Positions 8,603-17,310 of a stretch of 54,451 nucleotides of DNA are shown here, piece by piece. Source of the DNA: Rhodospirillaceae bacterium (GTDB taxonomy: Bacteria; Pseudomonadota; Alphaproteobacteria; Rhodospirillales; Casp-alpha2); the NCBI GenBank assembly GCA_002706405.1, contig PALN01000015.1:1-54451 (forward strand). Direction: 5' to 3'. Each line of letters begins with the position of its first letter. Position 1 is the stretch's first letter. The translations under genes were made by a program, and so were the position numbers. The notes beneath the pieces were generated by a model. It made no database searches. It was not told the DNA's origin and worked only from the letters and a program-made list of their open reading frames with translations.

Positions 8603-9874
8603 ATGAAGATCGTAATTCCCAAGGAAACCCGCGCCGGAGAAACCCGCGTCGCCGCGTCGCCTCAGGTGATTCAGAAGCTGGTCGGCCTCGGCTATGACGT
8701 TGCCGTCGAGAAGGGTGCCGGTGAAGGCGCCAGCGTTTCCGACGACGTCTACAAGGCCGCGGGTGCCTCGATCGCCACCGGCGCCGCTGCCGTGAAATCC
8801 GCCGACATCGTGCTGATGGTCAATCCGCCCGCCACGTCCGGCGCCGGGGCGCTGCCGGCCCAGATGAAAAAGGGTGCGGTGTTGATCTCGCAGCTGGCGG
8901 CCCTGACCTCGCCCGACGACGTCGCGGCTTATGCCAAGGCCGGGATCACCACCTTCGCCATGGAACTGGTGCCGCGGATCTCCCGCGCGCAGAGCATGGA
9001 CGTGCTGTCCAGCCAGGCCAACCTGGCAGGCTATCGCGCGATTTTGGAAGCCGCCGCCGAGTACGGGCGCGGCATCCCGATGATGATGACGGCGGCGGGC
9101 ACCGTGCCGCCGGCCAAGGCGTTCATCATGGGGGTCGGTGTCGCCGGTCTGCAGGCCATCGCCACGGCCAAGCGGCTGGGTGCGGTCGTTACCGCGACGG
9201 ACGTGCGCCCCGCCACCAAGGAACAGGTCGAAAGCCTGGGCGGCAAGTTTCTGGTCGTCGATCCGGAAATGGAAAAGGACGCCCAGACCGAAGGCGGCTA
9301 CGCCAAGGAAATGCCCAAGGAATATTACGACAAGCAGAAACAGGTCGTCGCCGAGCACATCAAGAAACAGGATATCGTCGTGACCACGGCGCTGATTCCG
9401 GGCCGCCCGGCGCCCAAGCTGATCACCAAGGAAATGGTCGCCAGCATGCAGGCCGGGGCGGTGATCGTCGATCTCGCCGTGGAAGCGGGCGGCAACTGTG
9501 AATTGTCGCAGCCGGGCAAGACCATCACCACGCCGAACGGCGTGAAGATCGTCGGCCTCACCAATCTGCCGGGCCGCCTCGCACAGACGGCGAGCGACCT
9601 TTACGCCAAGAACCTTCTGAACTTCCTGACCCCGCTGACGGACAAGGAAAAGAAGGGCACGCTGGCCATCGATTGGGATGACGAGATCGTCAAGGGCTGC
9701 TGCGTCACCCGCGACGGCGAGGTCGTGAACGCGCGGGTCAAGGACGCCATGGGCGCCAAGGCCCCGGCGAAGAAGCCGGCGGCGAAGAAGACCGCCGCCA
9801 AGAAGGCCGATGACAAACCGGCCGAGACGTCCGACGACAAAACCCAAGACGCAGCCCAAGACAAGGGGAACTGA
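8603..9874 (+). CDS. pntAA: NAD(P) transhydrogenase subunit alpha part 1
   Basis: The NAD(H)-binding domain I subunit of proton-translocating transhydrogenase, which passes hydride from NADH to NADP+ using the proton gradient. It is the soluble peripheral subunit of the three-gene type known from Rhodospirillum rubrum. [18 protein letters not shown] at the start and the [20 protein letters not shown] segment are diagnostic. The 423-residue protein is about 40 residues longer than usual because of a lysine/alanine-rich C-terminal tail (about residues 388-423). It is followed 2 bp later by pntAB. Confidence 0.96.
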   Translation: MKIVIPKETRAGETRVAASPQVIQKLVGLGYDVAVEKGAGEGASVSDDVYKAAGASIATGAAAVKSADIVLMVNPPATSGAGALPAQMKKGAVLISQLAALTSPDDVAAYAKAGITTFAMELVPRISRAQSMDVLSSQANLAGYRAILEAAAEYGRGIPMMMTAAGTVPPAKAFIMGVGVAGLQAIATAKRLGAVVTATDVRPATKEQVESLGGKFLVVDPEMEKDAQTEGGYAKEMPKEYYDKQKQVVAEHIKKQDIVVTTALIPGRPAPKLITKEMVASMQAGAVIVDLAVEAGGNCELSQPGKTITTPNGVKIVGLTNLPGRLAQTASDLYAKNLLNFLTPLTDKEKKGTLAIDWDDEIVKGCCVTRDGEVVNARVKDAMGAKAPAKKPAAKKTAAKKADDKPAETSDDKTQDAAQDKGN

Positions 9875-9876
9875 CG

Positions 9877-10296
9877 ATGGATACCGCAACGATCGCCAAA
9901 CAGGCTGAGGAGCTTGCGGCAGGTGCCGCCCAGCTTCTGGAGCAGACGCAGAGACTGGCCACGGACGCCGCCGCCGTCGTCGCTCAGCAGGCCCCCGCCC
10001 TGGGCGGCCACGACAGCTTTTTGGGCCTGTTCACGGTCTTCGTGCTGGCCTGCTTCGTCGGCTATTTCGTGGTCTGGTCGGTCACGCCGGCCCTGCATTC
10101 GCCGCTCATGGGCGTGACCAACGCCATTTCATCGGTGATCATCGTCGGCGGCATTCTGGACGCCGGGCCCGAAGGCATGGATTTCTCGTCCTGGATGGGT
10201 TTTTTCGCGATCACGCTGGCGTCGGTGAACATCTTCGGCGGCTTCATCGTGACGCAGCGAATGCTCGCCATGTTCAAGAAAAAAGAAAAGAAATAG
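9877..10296 (+). CDS. pntAB: NAD(P) transhydrogenase subunit alpha part 2
   Basis: A 139-residue membrane subunit holding the first part of the proton channel (domain II). Residues 1-45 are alanine-rich and probably amphipathic. Three to four hydrophobic helices follow from about residue 50, including the conserved [20 protein letters not shown] segment. It lies between pntAA and pntB in one operon, 2 bp after the first and 14 bp before the second. Confidence 0.95.
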   Translation: MDTATIAKQAEELAAGAAQLLEQTQRLATDAAAVVAQQAPALGGHDSFLGLFTVFVLACFVGYFVVWSVTPALHSPLMGVTNAISSVIIVGGILDAGPEGMDFSSWMGFFAITLASVNIFGGFIVTQRMLAMFKKKEKK

Positions 10297-10310
10297 GGGA
10301 GGCCTGAGCA

Positions 10311-11705
10311 ATGACCGCAAGCTGGACGGGCTACGCCTACCTGATTTCCTCGGTGCTGTTCATTCTGGCGCTCCGGGGCCTGTCGTCGCCGGAGACCGCG
10401 CGTCGCGGCAACATGATGGGCATCATCGGCATGACCATCGCCGTGGCGACCACGCTCATGGACCCGGGCGTCATGTCTTTCGGCATGATCATCCTGGCGA
10501 TCCTCATCGGCGGCACCATCGGCACCGTGACGGCGCTGAAAATCCAGATGACGGCCCTGCCGCAACTGGTCGCCGCCTTCCATTCCCTGGTCGGCATGGC
10601 GGCCGTGTTTGTGGCGACCTCCGCGCTGTTCAATCCGCAGGCCTATGGCCTGGGGGCGATCGGTGAAATTCCGGGGGCGTCGCTGGTCGAAATGTCGCTC
10701 GGTACGGCGATCGGCGCGATCACCTTCTCCGGCTCGGTCATCGCCTTCGCCAAGCTGCAGGGCCTGATGTCGGGCTCGCCCATCACCTTCCCGGGGCAGC
10801 ACAAGCTGAACCTGCTGGTCGCGATTGCGATCCTGGTCCTGATCATCATCTTCGTCGGCTCGGAGTCCCACAACGTCTATTGGGCCATCGTGGCGCTCAG
10901 CTTCGCCATCGGCTTTTTGCTGATCATCCCGATCGGCGGGGCCGACATGCCCGTGGTCGTGTCCATGCTCAACTCGTATTCGGGATGGGCGGCGGCCGGC
11001 ATCGGCTTCACCCTGTCGAACCCGGCGCTGATCATCACCGGCGCCCTGGTCGGCTCGTCCGGCGCGATCCTGTCCTACATCATGTGCAAGGGCATGAACC
11101 GTTCCATCATCAACGTGCTGCTGGGCGGTTTCGGGGGCGACGCCGGCGGGGCCGCCGCCGCCACGTCCAGCGAAGGCAAATCGGTGAAATCCGGTGCGGC
11201 CGACGATGCGGCCTTCATCATGAAGAACGCGTCCAAGGTCATCATCGTGCCCGGTTACGGCATGGCCGTGGCCCAGGCCCAGCACGCGGTGCGTGAAATG
11301 GCCGACATGCTCAAGGCCGAAGGGGTCGAGGTCAAATACGCCATTCACCCGGTCGCCGGTCGCATGCCGGGGCATATGAACGTTCTACTGGCCGAAGCCA
11401 ATGTGCCCTATGACGAGGTTTTCGAGCTGGAAGAGATCAACCACGAATTTGCCACCGCCGACGTCGCCTATGTGATCGGCGCCAACGACGTGACCAACCC
11501 CACCGCCAAGACCGATCCGCAAAGCCCCATCGCCGGGATGCCGATCCTGGACGTGGAAAAGGCCGGCACGGTGCTGTTCATCAAGCGTTCCATGTCATCG
11601 GGCTATGCGGGGGTGGATAACCCGCTGTTCTACGCCGACAACACCATGATGCTGTTCGGCGACGCCAAGAAGATGACGGAAGAGATCGTCCAGGCCCTGG
11701 ACTGA
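10311..11705 (+). CDS. pntB: NAD(P) transhydrogenase subunit beta
   Basis: A 464-residue inner-membrane protein. The N-terminal half carries the remaining channel helices (domain II). The C-terminal part (from about residue 290) is the NADP(H)-binding domain III, with VIIVPGYGMAVAQAQHAVRE, HPVAGRMPGHMNVLLAEA and VIGANDVTNP motifs. It completes the pnt operon and should supply NADPH for biosynthesis and peroxide defence. A GGGGAGG ribosome binding site precedes it. Confidence 0.97.
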   Translation: MTASWTGYAYLISSVLFILALRGLSSPETARRGNMMGIIGMTIAVATTLMDPGVMSFGMIILAILIGGTIGTVTALKIQMTALPQLVAAFHSLVGMAAVFVATSALFNPQAYGLGAIGEIPGASLVEMSLGTAIGAITFSGSVIAFAKLQGLMSGSPITFPGQHKLNLLVAIAILVLIIIFVGSESHNVYWAIVALSFAIGFLLIIPIGGADMPVVVSMLNSYSGWAAAGIGFTLSNPALIITGALVGSSGAILSYIMCKGMNRSIINVLLGGFGGDAGGAAAATSSEGKSVKSGAADDAAFIMKNASKVIIVPGYGMAVAQAQHAVREMADMLKAEGVEVKYAIHPVAGRMPGHMNVLLAEANVPYDEVFELEEINHEFATADVAYVIGANDVTNPTAKTDPQSPIAGMPILDVEKAGTVLFIKRSMSSGYAGVDNPLFYADNTMMLFGDAKKMTEEIVQALD

Positions 11706-11881
11706 GCGGCATTCGTTTGGGGCGGCGGCCTTAGGCCACCTCCTTCATACACGTCAGATTTTTCCTGACGGGCGTGGCCCGCTCGCGCGCTTGCGCGCCT
11801 CTTCCGCCTGGATTGTCGGAAAGGGGGCCGCGCGCGATCCGGGCTGGGGGCGACGTCTCTGCCGCGCAATGGGCGCCGGCC

Positions 11882-11917
11882 ACAAAGAAACGGCCCCAGC
11901 GGGCGGACCCGGGGGCT
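11882..11917 (-). terminator. Rho-independent terminator after rpsU
   Basis: On the minus strand GCCCC-CGGG pairs with CCCG-CT-GGGGC and is followed by CGTTTCTTT. It lies about 60 bp beyond the rpsU stop and is the natural end of that transcript. The 271-bp gap between pntB and rpsU otherwise holds only a short CGTCAG/CTGACG hairpin at 11752-11770 with no T-tract. Confidence 0.6.
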
Positions 11918-11976
11918 GTTCTTCAATACCGTCGAACATTGGGCGCGCAGACCCTGAAGGGCTGCGCGGGCTTGCG

Positions 11977-12180
11977 CTAGAAGCCTTCGCGTTCGATCCG
12001 CTTGCGCTCAAGCTTGCGCGCACGGCGCACGGCTTCAGCCTTTTCGCGGGCCCGACGCTCAGAGGGCTTTTCGTAGGAGCGGCGCAGTTTCATTTCACGG
12101 AAGATGCCTTCGCGCTGCATCTTCTTCTTCAGGGCCTTGAGGGCCTGATCTACGTTGTTATCTCGGACAATGACTTGCAC
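11977..12180 (-). CDS. rpsU: 30S ribosomal protein bS21
   Basis: A 67-residue highly basic protein of the small ribosomal subunit. [20 protein letters not shown], the QREGIF turn and the [11 protein letters not shown] segment are diagnostic for bS21. AGGAG lies 12 bp upstream of the ATG. The gene stands alone, transcribed away from def, rather than in the rpsU-dnaG-rpoD operon of enterobacteria. A terminator-like hairpin with a T-tract sits in its leader, about 40 bp before the start. Confidence 0.97.
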   Translation of the reverse strand: MQVIVRDNNVDQALKALKKKMQREGIFREMKLRRSYEKPSERRAREKAEAVRRARKLERKRIEREGF

Positions 12181-12207
12181 GGTAAGGTCACGCTCCTAAT
12201 TTTAAAG

Positions 12208-12245
12208 TCCACAAAACGAAACGGACCTGTGTTATCACCGGTCCG
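12208..12245 (-). promoter_or_regulatory. terminator-like hairpin in the rpsU leader (candidate attenuator)
   Basis: On the minus strand CGGACC pairs with GGTCCG (12222-12245). Inside lie a single G/A mismatch, a GTG/CAC stem and an ATAA tetraloop. TTTCGTTTTG follows directly. No minus-strand gene lies upstream before def (plus strand, 12364), so the hairpin can only affect transcripts that lead into rpsU. Confidence 0.5.
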
Positions 12246-12363
12246 AGAAGACGGGCTTCTATCACATCGATACGACCTTGTGAAGGAGCAAACGTGTTAT
12301 TTTCCGGGGTGCCGCCGGGTGCCGTTTAGGCGCTCCGGGACCTGGTTCAAGAGGATTTCGATC

Positions 12364-12933
12364 ATGGCTATTCTGAAAATCGCGCGCATGGGACATCCGG
12401 TGCTGATGGGCATGGCCCAACCGGTCGAAGACCCCACGGATCCGCGCATCCACGGCCTGATCGCCGACATGGTCGAAACCATGGCCGACGCGCCGGGCAT
12501 CGGCCTGGCAGCCCCTCAGGTTCATGTGCCGCTGCGCGTGGTCGTGTTCCGCGTGCCCGGGGAGCGCACGGAAGACAAAAAGGACGTGCCGTTGACCGTG
12601 CTGATCAATCCGGTGATCGAGGTCATCGGAGACGAGGTTGCGGAAGACTGGGAAGGCTGCCTGTCGCTGCCGGCAATGAACGGCCGCGTGCCGCGCCCGA
12701 CCCATATCCGCTACCGGGCCCAGGGACTGGACGGAAAAACCTTCGAACGGGAAGCCCGGGGCTACCATGCCCGCGTGGTGCAGCATGAATGCGACCATTT
12801 GGACGGCGTACTCTATCCCATGCGCATGACGGACCTCACGACCTTCGGCTTTGCCGAGGAAATGGCACGCGCGCCCCGCACGGCCATGACCGAAGACGGC
12901 GACAATGAAAATGAAAGCGGAGAAGCCGCATGA
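12364..12933 (+). CDS. def: peptide deformylase
   Basis: A 189-residue cytosolic metalloenzyme that removes the formyl group from the N-terminal methionine of new proteins. All three family motifs are present: GIGLAAPQ (45-52), EGCLS (97-101, metal-binding C99) and QHECDH (140-145, with H141, H145 and the catalytic E142). The ATG at 12364 is chosen because AGAGGA precedes it and the protein then begins at the usual family position; the open frame extends much further upstream without homology. The next gene starts inside its last codons (ATGA). Confidence 0.96.
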   Translation: MAILKIARMGHPVLMGMAQPVEDPTDPRIHGLIADMVETMADAPGIGLAAPQVHVPLRVVVFRVPGERTEDKKDVPLTVLINPVIEVIGDEVAEDWEGCLSLPAMNGRVPRPTHIRYRAQGLDGKTFEREARGYHARVVQHECDHLDGVLYPMRMTDLTTFGFAEEMARAPRTAMTEDGDNENESGEAA

Positions 12934-13634
12934 CCGGCCCGGTGAAACGGATGACCGCCGATGACGCCCGCGCCCGCCACCGGGACCTGCGGGATCGGTT
13001 GATCGCCGCCGCGCTGGAAAACGTGGCCTTCGACGGCTGGTCGCGGAAGGCTCTGGAACAGGGGGCCAAGGACCTGGGCTTGCTGCCGGCGGACGTGTTG
13101 CGCGCCTTTCCGGGCGGTATGGCGGATGCCGCAGATCATTTTGCGGATTGGTCCGACCGGCGCATGTTGGCGGAACTGGCGAAGGTCGACCTGGACGCGC
13201 TCAAGGTGCGGGAACGGGTGGCCCTGGGCGTGCGCCTGCGCCTGGAGCTGAACGCCCCTTACCGCGAAGCCATGCGGCGTCTGCTGTCGTTCCTGGCGCT
13301 GCCCCAGAACGCGCCCCTGGCCGCGCGCATGACCTGGCGTACCTGTGACCATATCTGGTATGCGGCGGGGGACCGGGCTGCCGATTTCAACCATTACACC
13401 AAGCGCGGCCTGCTGGCCCCGGTCTATACCTCGACCATTCTGTACTGGCTGTCCGATTCGTCGGAGGGATTCACCGATACTTGGGGTTATCTGGACCGGC
13501 GCCTTTCCGATGTCCTGAAAATCCCCATGTATAAGGCCAAGGCGCAGCAGGCGTTGGGCCGTCTGCCGTCGCCGCTGGGCCTGTTGAAGCGCCTGAAAGC
13601 GGCCACCCGGCCCCGGTCCGGCTCCGTCGCCTGA
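12930..13634 (+). CDS. COQ9 family protein
   Basis: A 234-residue protein of the COQ9 family. These lipid-binding proteins with a TetR-like fold assist ubiquinone hydroxylation in mitochondria and are common in Alphaproteobacteria. The N-terminal helix-turn-helix-like region (about 18-60), RMTWRTCDHIWYAAGDRAADFNHYTKR and the following TSTILYWL amphipathic helix are characteristic. It overlaps def by 4 bp (ATGA). Function in ubiquinone synthesis is inferred from the family. Confidence 0.9.
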   Translation: MTGPVKRMTADDARARHRDLRDRLIAAALENVAFDGWSRKALEQGAKDLGLLPADVLRAFPGGMADAADHFADWSDRRMLAELAKVDLDALKVRERVALGVRLRLELNAPYREAMRRLLSFLALPQNAPLAARMTWRTCDHIWYAAGDRAADFNHYTKRGLLAPVYTSTILYWLSDSSEGFTDTWGYLDRRLSDVLKIPMYKAKAQQALGRLPSPLGLLKRLKAATRPRSGSVA

Positions 13635-13751
13635 CAGCCGCCGCCCAACGGCGGGAAAGTCCCGCATTATGGAAACCTTTGAGCAAACGGCCCGGTCGGC
13701 TATGCTTTCCCCTGGGAACGATGGGGTTTCGAGCAAAAGGAGACGCGGACC

Positions 13752-14612
13752 GTGAGCGCTGCGCAAACCGGTACTTCCGCCGCCGCCGCACCGGCCAACG
13801 GCCGGGCTTATCAACAGAGGGCCGCCGCCCCGCCGGTCAATCTGGCCAACCACTTCCTGGAATGCTGCAAGCTTAACCGCTATCTGACCGTGGCCGACGG
13901 CCATCGTTTCGTCATTACCGAAGATTTCGCCCGCAGCATCACCATCCCCGCCGACGCCGCCGCCATGGCGGCGATCTATTCCCGCGATAAGCTGGTCGCC
14001 CAGGCGGCGATTTTGCCCCTCGGTCAGTTGGCCAAGACGCTGAAGAAGCGCGACCGCAATGCCTATGAACGCCTGTTCTCGCTGATCGAGGAACAGGCCC
14101 TGGACGATCGGGTGCGCGACAGCGCCCATACGCTGCTGCAGCGCGGCTTTCGCGAGTCCGAGATCAAATCCCTTGAAGCCGAATTGAACGATCAGCTGAG
14201 CCCGGCCCGGGCGCGCTATCGCGATTTCCTCGACCACGTCCGGCGCATGATGGACGGCGGCATGACCCCGGCGGCCTTCGTCGAGGAGTTCAAGGCCTTC
14301 ACCGCCGAGGTTGCCGGGAAGCTGGATTTCGGCATTTACAGCTTTTGCCTGGATCGCCTGTTCGGCAGCCTGCGCATTCCGGAGGGCGTCAAACAGCTTC
14401 TGGTCGGCGAACTGCTGCTTTTCCCGCCACTGGTGCGGCGCGAGCTTCTGACCAATATCCTGGTGTTTCCCGGCCAGACCGAGGACCTGAAGCGGTTTGT
14501 GCGCAACACGGTGCTGGCCGAACTGGGCCGCTCCGTCGCCGTCGAAATCGAATTGCTGGAAGCCTACCGGATGCGCCGCGTCACCCTGGATGACCTGGCC
14601 GGCACGGCCTGA
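13752..14612 (+). CDS. unrecognised 286-residue soluble protein
   Basis: I do not recognise this protein. It starts at a GTG with AAGGAG about 9 bp upstream. After a low-complexity N-terminus rich in alanine (1-30) it is predominantly helical and charged, with no membrane segment, signal peptide or obvious catalytic motif. VNLANHFLECCKLNRYLTVADGHRF looks like the start of the folded part. Codon use matches its neighbours, so it appears native. It stands alone between COQ9 and the converging purK. Confidence 0.75.
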   Translation: MSAAQTGTSAAAAPANGRAYQQRAAAPPVNLANHFLECCKLNRYLTVADGHRFVITEDFARSITIPADAAAMAAIYSRDKLVAQAAILPLGQLAKTLKKRDRNAYERLFSLIEEQALDDRVRDSAHTLLQRGFRESEIKSLEAELNDQLSPARARYRDFLDHVRRMMDGGMTPAAFVEEFKAFTAEVAGKLDFGIYSFCLDRLFGSLRIPEGVKQLLVGELLLFPPLVRRELLTNILVFPGQTEDLKRFVRNTVLAELGRSVAVEIELLEAYRMRRVTLDDLAGTA

Positions 14613-14628
14613 TCCAACCGATGCACGC

Positions 14629-15729
14629 TTACCCGTTGGGCAGTTGGCCTTTGGGATAGAGACGATTGACGTGGCCCATCTTGCGGCCCGGTCGGGCTTC
14701 GGCCTTGCCATAGAGATGCAGGCGCGCGCCCGGGTCGGCCAAAAGGTCGGGCCAGCCGTTCACGGCATCGCCGATCAGATTCTTCATGACCGCGTCGTGG
14801 TGACAATCGACCGATCCCAAAGGCAGGCCGCAGACGGCGCGTACCAGTTGTTCGAATTGGCTGGTGGCGCAGGCATCCATGGTCCAATGCCCGGAATTAT
14901 GCGGCCGGGGGGCCATTTCGTTGACCAGGACGCGCCCGTCACGGGTCACGAACATCTCGACCGCCAGCAGGCCGACAAGGTCCAGCGCGGCGGCCAGGTC
15001 ATGGGCGATGGCGACGGCCTGATCGGCCAGGCCGTCGGCCAGGCGGGCCGGGGCCATGGTGGTGTCCAGGATGTGATTGACGTGGCGGTTCTCGACCGCC
15101 GGATAGGTCGCCCAGCCGCCATGGGGTGAGCGGACGGTGATCACCGAAATCTCGCAGTCCAGATCGACGAAGGCTTCCAGGATTCCGATCTCGGCGCCCA
15201 TTTCGGCCCAGGCCGCGGCGTAATCGCAATCGGGGGCGATCAGTACCTGGCCCTTGCCGTCGTATCCCATGCGGGATGTCTTCAGCACCGCCGGGCGGCC
15301 GATCTCGTCCGCCGCCTTGGCCAGATCCTCCGCCGAGGTGACCCGCCGGTAGGGCGTGGTCGGCGCCGTCTTGTTGATGAATTCCTTTTCCTTGAGCCGG
15401 TCCTGGGCGATGGCCAGGCACTGCGGGCCGGGCCGGACCAGGGCGTGCTCCGCCAGGAAGGCGGCACTTTCCGCCGGCACGTTCTCGAACTCGAAGGTCA
15501 CGACGTCGACGGCTTCGGCGAAGGATTGCAGGGCCGCGCGGTCCTGGTAATCGGCGATGGTCGCCGCCGCCGATACCTGAACGCCCGGTGAATCGCTTTC
15601 CGGCGTGAAGATGTGGCAGCGATAGCCGAGCCGGGCCGCCGCCAGGGCCGTCATGCGGCCGAGCTGGCCGCCGCCCATGATGCCGATGGTGCTGCCGGGG
15701 GGCAGTGGATGGACGGAACGGGGAGCCAT
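14629..15729 (-). CDS. purK: N5-carboxyaminoimidazole ribonucleotide synthase
   Basis: A 366-residue ATP-grasp enzyme that makes N5-CAIR from AIR, bicarbonate and ATP in purine synthesis. GIMGGGQLGRM at the start of the first fold, the GYDGKGQ nucleotide loop and the NEMAPRPHNSGHWT signature identify it. The ATG at 15729 is the sensible start; upstream codons in frame give a proline/arginine-rich non-homologous extension. The start lies 1 bp after the purE stop, so the two are coupled. Confidence 0.96.
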   Translation of the reverse strand: MAPRSVHPLPPGSTIGIMGGGQLGRMTALAAARLGYRCHIFTPESDSPGVQVSAAATIADYQDRAALQSFAEAVDVVTFEFENVPAESAAFLAEHALVRPGPQCLAIAQDRLKEKEFINKTAPTTPYRRVTSAEDLAKAADEIGRPAVLKTSRMGYDGKGQVLIAPDCDYAAAWAEMGAEIGILEAFVDLDCEISVITVRSPHGGWATYPAVENRHVNHILDTTMAPARLADGLADQAVAIAHDLAAALDLVGLLAVEMFVTRDGRVLVNEMAPRPHNSGHWTMDACATSQFEQLVRAVCGLPLGSVDCHHDAVMKNLIGDAVNGWPDLLADPGARLHLYGKAEARPGRKMGHVNRLYPKGQLPNG

Positions 15730-15730
15730 G

Positions 15731-16246
15731 TCAGGAACCTTTGGGGTCGTCCGTGGGGACGTCGGCGACGGACGCCGTCTGCTTGGCGCGGAAATCATCG
15801 AGTGCCGCGGCGACGTCGTCGTCCATCAGTGCGATGACGGCAGCGGCCAGAAGGCCCGCGTTCTTGGCGCCCGGCTTGCCGACGGCCAAGGTGCCGACGG
15901 GCACGCCGCCCGGCATCTGAACGATCGACAGCAGGGAATCCATGCCCTTCAGGGCCTTGCTTTCCACGGGCACGCCGAACACGGGCAGCGGCGTCAGGGC
16001 CGCCGCCATGCCGGGCAGATGGGCCGCCCCGCCGGCGCCGGCAATGATGGCCTTGAGGCCACGGCCGCGCGCCGTCTTGGCATATTCATACAGACGGTCG
16101 GGCGTGCGATGGGCGGACACGATGCGGGTCTCGTGCGGGACGCCGAGTTCGGCCAGCACATCCGCCGCATGGCGCATGGTGTCCCAGTCCGATTGACTGC
16201 CCATGATGATGCCGATCAAGGGGGTGTCGGCGGCCGGTTCCGGCAT
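15731..16246 (-). CDS. purE: N5-carboxyaminoimidazole ribonucleotide mutase
   Basis: A 171-residue class I PurE that converts N5-CAIR to [14 protein letters not shown], the SAHRTP motif carrying the catalytic histidine, and [10 protein letters not shown] are all present. The ATG at 16246 follows a GAGG ribosome binding site; an in-frame ATG 28 codons upstream would add an unrelated segment. It is the first gene of purEK and its product feeds directly from PurK. Confidence 0.96.
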   Translation of the reverse strand: MPEPAADTPLIGIIMGSQSDWDTMRHAADVLAELGVPHETRIVSAHRTPDRLYEYAKTARGRGLKAIIAGAGGAAHLPGMAAALTPLPVFGVPVESKALKGMDSLLSIVQMPGGVPVGTLAVGKPGAKNAGLLAAAVIALMDDDVAAALDDFRAKQTASVADVPTDDPKGS

Positions 16247-16446
16247 GTTGAGACCTCGCTTCCGGTGAAAGCCGCATTCAGGGCCTTCGGGTGACGGGAA
16301 GCGCGCCATTATATGGGCCGCCACCGCCACTGCAAGGGGTCATAATATCCTTGAAATGTAAGGCTTTATTAACAACATGAGGGTAATCTAATGTCACAGC
16401 AGTCCGTTTGATCGCCGAAACGGCGACCTGGAAGGGAGACACGGCC

Positions 16447-17160
16447 ATGGATGTAAACCATGCCACACCCGTCCAGCCGGTAGGACCTGGCGGAGGGCAC
16501 GGCGGCGGCGCCGGCCCGGGCGGTAAGAAAAAAGAAGAGCACCACGAAGAGCAGGCCAAGAACGGCCATCCGGATCCGGCCATCAACGTATCGGGCCTTC
16601 TGTCCATGGAAGGCCTGTCGCCGGAGGCCCAGCACGCCATCGAACGCATGGCGGCGGAGATCGAGCCCCTGCGCCGCCAGCTTGCCCATGCCCAGGAAGA
16701 GTTAAAGGAGGCGCTGGCCAACGAATTCCGTGATGCCGTGGTTCCGGCGCTGAACCGGCGCGGCTTCATGGTCGAGTTGGAGAAGCTCATCCATCGTCTG
16801 GGCCATATCGAGGCCCGGCCGGCATTGATCCTGGTCCATCTCGCCAACGGCGACGTCATCCGCCGCACCCACGGCCTTGCGGTGCTGGATCAGGCCTTGC
16901 GTCTGACCTGCGACATGCTTGGGGCAGACCGCCATCAGGCAATGGTCATGGGCAGCCTGGGCGGCAACGATTTTGCCCTGGTCGTCCTGGAAGACGGCAT
17001 GGACGGGGCGCGGCGTAAGGCGGCGGAGCTTGAATCGGCGCTCGGTGCCATCCATATGCCGGTGGGCGTTTCTCTTGAAGCGCGCACGGGCGTTGCCCTG
17101 CTGGAGCCCGGTATGACGGCCGAGGCGGCGGTCAGTGCCGCTGACCGGAACCTGCGCTAG
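16447..17160 (+). CDS. degenerate GGDEF-domain protein
   Basis: A 237-residue soluble protein. Residues 1-45 are glycine/lysine/histidine-rich and probably disordered, and a charged helix follows (about 60-95). The C-terminal part has the diguanylate-cyclase layout: PALNRRGFMVEL in place of the usual LTGLxNRR, then a core strand and MGSLGGNDFALVVLE where GG[DE]EF normally lies. The substitution GGNDF and the missing GDxxL turn argue against c-di-GMP synthesis; it may be a binding or scaffolding relic. GGGAG precedes the ATG at 16447. Confidence 0.65.
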   Translation: MDVNHATPVQPVGPGGGHGGGAGPGGKKKEEHHEEQAKNGHPDPAINVSGLLSMEGLSPEAQHAIERMAAEIEPLRRQLAHAQEELKEALANEFRDAVVPALNRRGFMVELEKLIHRLGHIEARPALILVHLANGDVIRRTHGLAVLDQALRLTCDMLGADRHQAMVMGSLGGNDFALVVLEDGMDGARRKAAELESALGAIHMPVGVSLEARTGVALLEPGMTAEAAVSAADRNLR

Positions 17161-17310
17161 GGCGAAGGTCCAGGCTTTACAGGCCCCTCCGCGTTAACTA
17201 CAACACAGGCCAACACGCAGGTATCGCTGCCCTTTGGGCGGCGACGCGCGTGCGCCGAGCGGAATGATCCGCTTCTGGGCGCACGAAACCCGCATTCCGA
17301 AAGATGTGAC

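Noticed and set aside
11752..11770. CGTCAG/CTGACG hairpin as the pntB terminator
   Set aside because: The stem is only 6 bp and no T-tract follows on either strand, so it is not listed as a terminator.
12294..12329. 11-codon leader peptide (GTG start after AAGGAG) upstream of def
   Set aside because: It has a fair ribosome binding site, but the peptide has no regulatory codon bias and no attenuator hairpin sits between it and def; such short frames arise by chance.
11791..12363. Long upstream extension of the def open frame
   Set aside because: It crosses rpsU on the other strand and has no homology to peptide deformylase; the start at 12364 has a ribosome binding site and the normal family start.
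15731..16330. N-terminal extension of PurE starting at 16330
   Set aside because: The first 28 residues do not match PurE, and GAGG precedes the internal ATG at 16246.
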